In this document: positions 7,648 through 13,640 of the stretch, piece by piece
Layout of the letters: each line of letters begins with the position of its first letter
Position numbering within the stretch: the first letter of the stretch is position 1
Source of the DNA: CAYLNK01 sp964384675
GTDB taxonomy: Bacteria; Acidobacteriota; Thermoanaerobaculia; UBA5066
Direction: 5' to 3'
NCBI GenBank assembly: GCA_964384675.1
Contig: CAYLNK010000049.1
Location: 1 to 27,859 of the forward strand
Length of the DNA: 27,859 nt
Program-made: the position numbers and the translations under genes
Notes under the pieces: model-generated
What the model saw: only the letters and a program-made list of their open reading frames with translations
Databases searched by the model: none
What the model was told of the DNA's origin: nothing

Positions 7648-7665
7648 CGTGCCCCCTTGTTGTCC

Positions 7666-8703
7666 TTATTTGCGACGGGTGGCGGCGTACTCGGCGGCCA
7701 GGAGGAGCGCCTCGCGGGCATCGCCGGATGGCAGGCTCGACGCCAGGTCGCGGGCCTTGGAGGCGTACGTCTCGACCATCTCCCGGGCGCGCTCGATGGA
7801 GCGGTGGCGGGCGACGAGGTCGAGGACTTGACCGGGCGTGACGCTGGTGAACGCCCCTTCCTTCATCACCGTCTCGACGAGACGACGCTCGGCGCGGGTC
7901 GTCTCGGGGAGCGTGAGGATGAGCGGGAGCGTGAGCTTCCCTTCGCGCAGGTCCGAGAGGACCGGCTTGCCGAGCTCCTTCTCCGACGCGGTGTAGTCGA
8001 GAAGGTCGTCCTGGAGCTGGAACGCGATGCCGAGCGCGAGGCCGAACTGCCAGAGGGTCTCGTCGTGGGGGCCCGGCACGAGGAAGCCCGGGATCCGGCA
8101 GGCCGCGGCGAAGAGGAGGGCCGTCTTGCGCCTCACGACGTCGAGATAGAAGTCGAGGGTCTGGTCGGACGAGCCGCGCCCCTCGGAAGCGAGGATCTCC
8201 CCCTCGGTCATGGCGAGGGTGACGTCCGAGAGTAGCTTGAGGACGCGAAGATCTCCCTCCTCGAGGGCGATCTCCATCGACTTCATGTAGAGGTAGTCCC
8301 CGAAGAGGACCGTCATCTCGTTGCCCCAGCGCTGGTTCACGCTGGCGCGGCCGCGCCGGGTGTCGGCGGCGTCGATGATGTCGTCGTGGACGAGGGTGGC
8401 GGTGTGGATGAACTCGATCACCGCTCCGTAGCGGACGTCCCTCTCCCCGTCGTAGCCGAGGAGGCGGGAGCAGAGGAGGAGCAGCGCCGGCCGGATCCGC
8501 TTGCCGCCCCCCTCGACGAGGTACTCGCCGATCAGGGCGATCGTGGGGATCTTGGAGCGCGTGCGGCGCTCCATCTCCTCCTCCACCAGGCGCAGCTTCC
8601 CCTCGATGAGGGAGAGGGCTCGGAGGAGCCGCTTTCCGTTCTCCCGCTCCTCGGCCGGGAGGGTGGCGACGAGCAGCCGCTCACGCAGCGAAGTCTGGCT
8701 CAT
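7666..8703 (-). CDS. Polyprenyl diphosphate synthase (long-chain trans-prenyltransferase)
   Basis: This 345-residue enzyme condenses isopentenyl diphosphate onto an allylic primer. The first Asp-rich motif is HDDIIDAADTRRG (DDIID, residues 107-111), the second QLQDDLLDY (DDLLD, 232-236). GGGKRIRPALLLL near residue 65 is the diphosphate/IPP-binding strand. A small residue, Ala102, sits five positions before the first motif. In this family that position is aromatic in short-chain enzymes, so a long chain is likely, as for a quinone side chain. ATG at 8703 gives a family-typical length but lacks a Shine-Dalgarno. GTG at 8778 overlaps the yajQ stop (GTGA) and would add 25 residues, so the start is uncertain. 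Last gene of the minus-strand operon. Confidence 0.9.
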   Translation of the reverse strand: MSQTSLRERLLVATLPAEERENGKRLLRALSLIEGKLRLVEEEMERRTRSKIPTIALIGEYLVEGGGKRIRPALLLLCSRLLGYDGERDVRYGAVIEFIHTATLVHDDIIDAADTRRGRASVNQRWGNEMTVLFGDYLYMKSMEIALEEGDLRVLKLLSDVTLAMTEGEILASEGRGSSDQTLDFYLDVVRRKTALLFAAACRIPGFLVPGPHDETLWQFGLALGIAFQLQDDLLDYTASEKELGKPVLSDLREGKLTLPLILTLPETTRAERRLVETVMKEGAFTSVTPGQVLDLVARHRSIERAREMVETYASKARDLASSLPSGDAREALLLAAEYAATRRK

Positions 8704-8774
8704 CGGCGGCGACCCGGTCGCTCGCGGAGGTGATTCTGAGTCTCGCTCATGCGTCGGGTCGGATCTTACTGCCC

Positions 8775-9266
8775 TCACCCCCGGAAGTTCGTGAACTGCA
8801 CGGCGATACCGAAGTCCTTTTCGCGGACGAGCGCGATGACCGCCTGGAGGTCGTCCTTCTTCTTCCCCGAGACGCGCACCTGCTCCCCTTGGATGGCGGC
8901 CTGGACCTTGAGCTTGGCGTCCTTGATCGCCTTGACGATCTCCTTCGCCTTCTCGGACGAGATCCCCTGCAGGACCGTCACCTTCTGGCGGACGGAGCCC
9001 TTGTGGCCGGGCTCGACGACGCCGTAGTCGAGCGACTTGAGGGAGACACCCCGCTTGACGAGCTTTCCCTGGAGGATGTCGTTGACGGCCTTCAGGCCGA
9101 AGTCGTGATCGGCGGTGAGGGTCAGCTCCTTCTCTTTCTGCTCGAGGCCGGCGGCGGTGCCCTTGAGGTCGTACCGCTGGGCGATCTCCTTCTGGGCCTG
9201 GGAGACCGCGTTGGTGACCTCCTGGAGGTTCACCTCGGAGACGATGTCGAAGCTCGGGTCGCTCAT
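8775..9266 (-). CDS. yajQ: YajQ family nucleotide-binding protein (DUF520)
   Basis: The 163-residue protein matches YajQ over its whole length: it begins MSDPSFDIVSEVNLQEV and carries RYDLKG, ADHDFGLKAV, KLVKRGVSLKSLDYG, QGEQVRVSGKKKDDLQ and a C-terminal VQFTNFRG. YajQ proteins have two ferredoxin-like (RRM-like) folds and bind nucleotides; in Xanthomonas a homologue binds cyclic-di-GMP (established knowledge). ATG at 9266 lies 4 nt after the lolA stop, with GGAG overlapping the end of lolA as ribosome binding site, so it is co-transcribed with lolA. Whether this copy binds cyclic-di-GMP is not visible in the sequence. Confidence 0.95.
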   Translation of the reverse strand: MSDPSFDIVSEVNLQEVTNAVSQAQKEIAQRYDLKGTAAGLEQKEKELTLTADHDFGLKAVNDILQGKLVKRGVSLKSLDYGVVEPGHKGSVRQKVTVLQGISSEKAKEIVKAIKDAKLKVQAAIQGEQVRVSGKKKDDLQAVIALVREKDFGIAVQFTNFRG

Positions 9267-9270
9267 GCTC

Positions 9271-9897
9271 TCACTCCGTGATCAGCCTCGTCCCCTTCGG
9301 CGGGACGAGGGCGAAGTCCGTGGCGGGGCGGGCGCGGCCGCCGGTCTTGCCCGTGAAGGTGAACGTCGTGCGGTTCCCGGAGCCGTCCTCGATCCGCAGG
9401 CGCTTCACCTCGCCGTCGGCCGTGACGGTCAGCTCGATCCGCTTCGGCTCGCCGCCGGCCGCCGGTGCGAGGACGAGGTCGGCGAGGCCGTTGTCCCGGG
9501 CCGTCGACGTCGCGGTGTATCGCGCGAGGAGGGCGTCGGTGGTCTCGAGGAACAGGAGGGGAAGCCGGCTGCGCTCCTCCGCCGTGAGGCTCTTCACGAC
9601 CATCTGCTTGTCCGCGGCGACGTACTGGCGGGCCGTGCCGCCGTCGAACGTGAAGAGCTTGCCGTCCTTCCCGTCGTACTGGAAGCGGACGAGGTTCGGC
9701 ACCTGCAGGACGAGAGTGCCGGTCTCGGGCGAGGTCTCGCTGAAGCCCGCGGGGGCATAGGTCTGGACGAAGGTGGCCGAGACCGAGGGGCTCGACGTGT
9801 ACGCCTCGCGGACCTTCGCGAGGAGCGCCCGCGCCCCGGCGGGGCTCGGCGGATCCGTCGCGAGGAGCGTGAGGAGGAGGGGCAGGAAGGTCTTCAT
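9271..9897 (-). CDS. lolA: LolA-like outer-membrane lipoprotein carrier protein
   Basis: This 208-residue protein has a short hydrophobic export signal (MKTFLPLLLTLLA) and then a LolA fold: VREAYTSSPSVSATFVQTY, ETGTLVLQVPNLVRFQYDG, and strands continuing to a C-terminal VPPKGTRLITE. LolA shuttles lipoproteins across the periplasm from LolCDE to the outer membrane. The start ATG overlaps the purH stop (TGATG), so the pair is coupled, and yajQ follows after 4 nt. Related LolA-fold proteins such as RseB/MucB sense lipoproteins instead; length and start of the domain favour LolA. Confidence 0.85.
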   Translation of the reverse strand: MKTFLPLLLTLLATDPPSPAGARALLAKVREAYTSSPSVSATFVQTYAPAGFSETSPETGTLVLQVPNLVRFQYDGKDGKLFTFDGGTARQYVAADKQMVVKSLTAEERSRLPLLFLETTDALLARYTATSTARDNGLADLVLAPAAGGEPKRIELTVTADGEVKRLRIEDGSGNRTTFTFTGKTGGRARPATDFALVPPKGTRLITE

Positions 9898-11435
9898 CAG
9901 TGGCGGAAGTGGCGCCGGCCGGTGAAGACCATCGCCAGGCCGCGGGCGTCGGCCGCCGCGATCACGTCGGCGTCCTTGACGGAGCCGCCGGGCTGCACGA
10001 CCGCGGCGACCCCGGCCGCGGCGAGCACCTCGAGGCCGTCGGGGAACGGGAAGAACGCGTCGGAGGCGGCCGCCGCTCCGCGAGCCCGCTCGCCGGCTTT
10101 CGACACGGCGTCGCGGCAGGCGTCGACGCGGCTGGTGCGTCCGCCGCCGATCCCGAGCGTCGCGGTCTCGCCCGCCACCACGATGGCGTTCGAGACCACG
10201 CCGCGCACGGTCCGGTTCGCGAAGAGGAGCGCGCGGGCCTCGGCCTCCGTCGGCTCGCGCTTCGTGACGACCTTCCACCCGGCCTCGATCGGGGCGACGT
10301 CGCTCTCCTGCACCAGGAGCCCGCCGTCGATGCTGCGGGCCTCCAGGCGCGGCCTCGCTCCGGCCTCGGGCTCCACGGTGAGCACGCGCAGGTTCGGCTT
10401 GCCGGCCAGCACGGCGCGCGCCTCCTCCGTGACGCCGTACGCGAGGACGACCTCGAGGAAGCGAGAGGCCATCGCCCGCGCCGCCGCCCCGTCGAGGACG
10501 CCCGTGTAGGCGACGACTCCTCCGAAGCCGGCGATCGGATCGGAGGCCCAGGCGGCCTCGAAGGCCTCGAGAGGCGAAGCGCCAACGGCGGCCCCCGACG
10601 GGATCCGGTGCTTGATGATCGTCAGCGCCCCGGCGCCGATCGAGCGCGACGTGAAGAGGGCCGCGTCCGCGTCGAGGAGGTTGTTGTGGGACAGCTCCTT
10701 CCCCTGCAGGAAGGCGAAGCGCGCGAGCGCCGGTGCGGGCGCCGACCGATCGCGATAGAACGCGGCGCGCTGGTGCGGGTTCTCGCCGTAGCGGAGCTCC
10801 GAGATGCGCTCGACACCGACCGAGAGCCGTTCCGGGAACGGTCCGTCGCCCGTCTCGCCGGTGAACCAGCGGGCGATCGCGGCGTCGTACGAGGCGGTTC
10901 GGCGGAACACCTTGGCGGCGAGCTGCCGTCGCGTCGACTCCGACGTCCGTCCGTCGGCCTCCAGCTCGGCGACGACGGCGAGGTAGTCGGACGGGTCGCA
11001 CAGCACGGTGACGTGGGCGTGGTTCTTGGCCGCGGCCCGCAGGAGCGAGGGGCCCCCGACGTCGATCTTCTCGATCAGCTCGGGGAAGTCCCGCGTCTTC
11101 TCCAGAGTCTCCTCGAACGGATAGAGGTTGACGGCCACGAGCTCGATCGGGTCGATGCCGTTGAGAGCCGCCTCGGTCCGGTGGGTCTCTTGCGCGCGAT
11201 CGAAGAGGACGCCTCCGAAGAGCGCCGGATGCAGCGTCTTGACGCGGCCGCCGAACACCTCGGGGAAGCCGGTCACGTCGGAGATCGAGGTCACGGGGAT
11301 CCCGGCGCCGGCCAGGTGGGCGGCCGTGCCGCCCGTCGAGAGGACCTCGAAGCCGAGCCGGACGAGCGACGCGGCCAGGTCGGCGAGGCCGGTGCGATCG
11401 GAGACGGAGAGGAGGGCGCGCCTAGTCGCGGACAA
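9897..11435 (-). CDS. purH: Bifunctional AICAR transformylase/IMP cyclohydrolase
   Basis: This 512-residue enzyme catalyses the last two steps of IMP synthesis. The N-terminal cyclohydrolase domain (~1-195) shows ALLSVSDRTGL, TGGTA (34-38) and RVKTLHP with Lys66. The transformylase domain shows RYGENPHQ (216-222), KELSHNN, the catalytic Lys275-His276 in IIKHRIPSGAAVG, SDAFFPFPDGL and the terminal AMVFTGRRHFRH. A TTG start at 11435 follows AAAGGA with 7-nt spacing and overlaps the preceding gene by 14 nt. No ATG or GTG fits the conserved N-terminus. Its stop overlaps lolA's start, placing a purine gene in an envelope operon. Confidence 0.95.
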   Translation of the reverse strand: MSATRRALLSVSDRTGLADLAASLVRLGFEVLSTGGTAAHLAGAGIPVTSISDVTGFPEVFGGRVKTLHPALFGGVLFDRAQETHRTEAALNGIDPIELVAVNLYPFEETLEKTRDFPELIEKIDVGGPSLLRAAAKNHAHVTVLCDPSDYLAVVAELEADGRTSESTRRQLAAKVFRRTASYDAAIARWFTGETGDGPFPERLSVGVERISELRYGENPHQRAAFYRDRSAPAPALARFAFLQGKELSHNNLLDADAALFTSRSIGAGALTIIKHRIPSGAAVGASPLEAFEAAWASDPIAGFGGVVAYTGVLDGAAARAMASRFLEVVLAYGVTEEARAVLAGKPNLRVLTVEPEAGARPRLEARSIDGGLLVQESDVAPIEAGWKVVTKREPTEAEARALLFANRTVRGVVSNAIVVAGETATLGIGGGRTSRVDACRDAVSKAGERARGAAAASDAFFPFPDGLEVLAAAGVAAVVQPGGSVKDADVIAAADARGLAMVFTGRRHFRH

Positions 11436-12039
11436 CGTATGGTCCTTTCGATTCGGGGAGCGTGAGGGCCACGGACGCGTCGCCGCCGGCGGCCTTCCAG
11501 GCCCAGGCGGCGAGCCGGGTCGCGTGGGTGACGACGGCGTCGAACGCCTCGCGGGGGCTCGCCGCGGGGAGCGGCAGCGCCACGAGCGATCGCGGGTCGC
11601 GGAACGGGTCGGAGGAATAGCCGAGGAACGTGGCGCGACGGGCCGTCTCCCGGAGCGTCGCCTCGCCGATGGCCGGGGGCGGAGAAGCCGCAGCCAGCTC
11701 GTGGACGATGCCACCCATCTCGTAGGCGACGTCCTCGAACTGCCGGTGCTGCCGGATGGCCGCGCCCAGCAGGCGCGCCCCCTGCGCGGCGGCGGCCAGG
11801 TGCGCCGCGCGGTCCCGGGTGCCGGTCTCCGCGGAGGTGGCGTCCCCGACACCGTCCAGGAGCCGGTCCCGGTGCTTCACGAGCTGTCGCTTCAGGTCGG
11901 GTGGCGCGTGTACGGCCGCGTCCAGCGCCATGAGGCGTTCGACGTTGACCGGCCAGGCGGGACGGGCCGGGGGCTCAGCGGCGGCGGAGCCGGCCACGGC
12001 GCAGAGGAGGGCAGCCGAGGTGAGCCAGAGGGACGTCAC
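11422..12039 (-). CDS. Exported hypothetical protein, Ala/Arg/His-rich, helical
   Basis: This 205-residue protein is not recognised. A signal peptide (MTSLWLTSAALLCAVAGSAAA) is followed by a mostly helical region with scattered His residues, including LKRQLVKHRDRLLDG and RQHRQFEDVAYEMGGIVHEL. The conserved-looking GYSSDPFRDP and the regular helical periodicity recall small periplasmic helical-bundle (cytochrome c'-like) proteins, but no CxxCH haem site exists. Start: GTG at 12039, preceded by a TAGAAT hexamer 8 nt upstream and no Shine-Dalgarno, suggesting a leaderless transcript. The 3' end overlaps purH by 14 nt, so this is the first gene of the minus-strand operon. Confidence 0.7.
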   Translation of the reverse strand: MTSLWLTSAALLCAVAGSAAAEPPARPAWPVNVERLMALDAAVHAPPDLKRQLVKHRDRLLDGVGDATSAETGTRDRAAHLAAAAQGARLLGAAIRQHRQFEDVAYEMGGIVHELAAASPPPAIGEATLRETARRATFLGYSSDPFRDPRSLVALPLPAASPREAFDAVVTHATRLAAWAWKAAGGDASVALTLPESKGPYVVRD

Positions 12040-12047
12040 GGCGCTGG

Positions 12048-12075
12048 ATTCTACGGGCTCGGGCTCCGGTAGACT
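12048..12075. promoter_or_regulatory. Divergent -10-like hexamers for the two flanking start codons
   Basis: On the minus strand TAGAAT (12053-12048) lies 8 nt before the GTG at 12039. On the plus strand TAGACT (12070-12075) lies 5 nt before the ATG at 12081. Neither start has a Shine-Dalgarno, and only 41 bp separate the two genes. Both hexamers fit the TANNNT -10 consensus at the distance seen for leaderless genes in other phyla. No convincing -35 was found. Proposed from position only. Confidence 0.45.
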
Positions 12076-12080
12076 GGGCC

Positions 12081-13556
12081 ATGGTCCTCACGAGGCGTCG
12101 CCTCCTCGGGCTCGGCGTCGCGGCGACGGCCGGGATCTGCGCCCGGCTCCGTGGAGCCTTCGACCCGCCGCTGATCGAGAGCCACGGCTTCCGCCTCCTG
12201 CCCGAGTCCGAGCGGGTCCTGAAGCGGATGGTGATCGGGCTCGATGCGCACCGGACGGACTACTTCCTCCTCCCGGAGACCAAGGGCTTGCTGAACAGGC
12301 TGGAGGACCCGAGGATCCGCTTGCTCGATCGCAACCTGTTCGCGCTCAACTTCGAGCTGATCCACGGGGGCCTCGTACGGGCGGTCCCGAAGCGAACCCA
12401 TTTCTTCGTCGCGGTTCCGGATCCCGCGACCACCCCCGAGTCGATGGGAGGGGAGGAGGCCCTGTTCCGGTGGTACCTCGAGGCCCGGGTCGGGTGGTCC
12501 CCGTCGGAGATCGCGGAACGCGTCAGGTTCTTCCGGGTCGCTCAGCCCCTCGTCTATCCGCGTGACGCGGCCGAGGTCCTCGGCCACGACCTGAAGCAGC
12601 GGCTGGTCTTCGGGCTCGGGAGCGACGCCCCCCCGTACTACCGGAACCCCGTCCTGGACCTGGGACGCCTCTTCCCCGAGGACTTCGTCGTGGTGCCGCT
12701 GGGACCGACGGGCCCGGGAGCGATCAACACGGAGGGGGGCGACCTGTCCCTCTCCTGGCTTCCCGAGGGGCGGGTCGGGCTGCTGCTGGGCCGGAACCGG
12801 GTGAGACGTCATGTCGATTCGATCGGCAAGGGGGTTCCGGACGACGCTCCGGTCCCGGCGGCCTCGATCGAGCTGGTCCGCGCGGCGTACCGGAAGGCGT
12901 TCTTCGACGTCGAGGTGATCGTGGTCGGTGAGGAGGGGCTCCGCCGGCCCGAGCGCTCCAGCCCGGAGCTCTTCCATCTCGACATGGTGGTGACCGTCCT
13001 CCGCGGCCGCTCCGGCGTCGTGGCGTTCGTTCCGTTCTTCCGCGAGGCCCCCGTCGACGCGCTGACCTCGATCCCTCTGGACGAGCCGTTCCGCCAGAGG
13101 CTCACGCGGGACTACGATGCGATCGCCCGCCAGATGGCACGCCGGGGATACCGCGTCGTGCGGCTCCCGTTCGCGGACCATCCGGCCCGCACTCCCGCGA
13201 ACGTGGGGAGGTTCGTCGACCCGCTCACGGGCCGGAACTGCGTCCTGCTCGGCCGGTATCCGGAGCACTTCGCGGTCGGCCTCGACGGGCGGATCCCGCA
13301 GACGAACCTGCACGTGGCGCTCGACGACTTCGCGGGGCGCGTGGCGGCGTGGAAGAAGGAGCGGACGGAGCGCCGCTGGAACACGGTCCTGAACGGGGTC
13401 GACACGGTCTGGAACGAGCTGGACCGCGCCACGCGGGAGCCGAACCCGACGTTCCGCGAGCAGGCCCGCCTCTTCGAGGCCGAGGGGATCGGTGTGACGC
13501 CCATCGACATCTACCCGAGCGGCGAGGGCGGGATCCACTGCCTGCTGCTGAGGTAG
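12081..13556 (+). CDS. Tat-exported pentein-fold hydrolase (agmatine/peptidylarginine deiminase-like)
   Basis: This 491-residue protein begins MVLTRRRLLGLGVAATAG, a twin-arginine signal, so it should be exported folded. The body carries the motifs of pentein (guanidino-modifying) enzymes in the right order: NTEGGD (Glu218, Asp221), FHLD (His299, Asp301) and, at the extreme C-terminus, GGIHC with candidate nucleophile Cys487. Known members hydrolyse or transfer guanidino groups: agmatine deiminase, arginine deiminase, Porphyromonas-type peptidylarginine deiminase. The protein is longer than agmatine deiminase (~350-370), and the ~200 residues before the first motif are unassigned. No arginine or polyamine genes are adjacent. 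Fold and catalytic residues are reasonably sure; substrate and export location are inferred. ATG at 12081 has TAGACT 5 nt upstream. Confidence 0.75.
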   Translation: MVLTRRRLLGLGVAATAGICARLRGAFDPPLIESHGFRLLPESERVLKRMVIGLDAHRTDYFLLPETKGLLNRLEDPRIRLLDRNLFALNFELIHGGLVRAVPKRTHFFVAVPDPATTPESMGGEEALFRWYLEARVGWSPSEIAERVRFFRVAQPLVYPRDAAEVLGHDLKQRLVFGLGSDAPPYYRNPVLDLGRLFPEDFVVVPLGPTGPGAINTEGGDLSLSWLPEGRVGLLLGRNRVRRHVDSIGKGVPDDAPVPAASIELVRAAYRKAFFDVEVIVVGEEGLRRPERSSPELFHLDMVVTVLRGRSGVVAFVPFFREAPVDALTSIPLDEPFRQRLTRDYDAIARQMARRGYRVVRLPFADHPARTPANVGRFVDPLTGRNCVLLGRYPEHFAVGLDGRIPQTNLHVALDDFAGRVAAWKKERTERRWNTVLNGVDTVWNELDRATREPNPTFREQARLFEAEGIGVTPIDIYPSGEGGIHCLLLR

Positions 13557-13640
13557 GCGCCGCCCCTCCGCGTCGAGGCTCTCCCCACGCGCGGCGGCAG
13601 GAGGGCGCCGGCCGGACGGGAGGGGTGCTCCGCCGCGACC
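13557..13640. other. Short convergent intergenic region
   Basis: These 84 bp lie between the pentein hydrolase gene and the convergent outer-membrane protein gene. A possible 8-bp stem (CGCGGCGG at 13590-13597 with CCGCCGCG at 13630-13637) has a long loop, so it is only a weak terminator candidate. Nothing else is seen. Confidence 0.35.

Noticed and set aside
7443..7721. A 92-codon minus-strand frame through the repeat region
   Set aside because: It consists of translated tandem repeats and the palindrome, and overlaps the end of the polyprenyl synthase gene; no domain or ribosome binding site.
10592..10613. PurH motif KHRIPSG differs from the bacterial KHANPCG form
   Set aside because: The catalytic Lys-His pair is kept and animal enzymes also vary at the following positions (KHVSPAG), so this is ordinary variation.
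9900..11465. A 521-codon plus-strand frame opposite purH
   Set aside because: purH is unmistakable on the minus strand; the opposite frame is a compositional shadow.
12051..13538. A 495-codon antisense frame over the pentein hydrolase gene
   Set aside because: Same register effect; the sense frame has a Tat signal and ordered catalytic motifs, the antisense translation does not.
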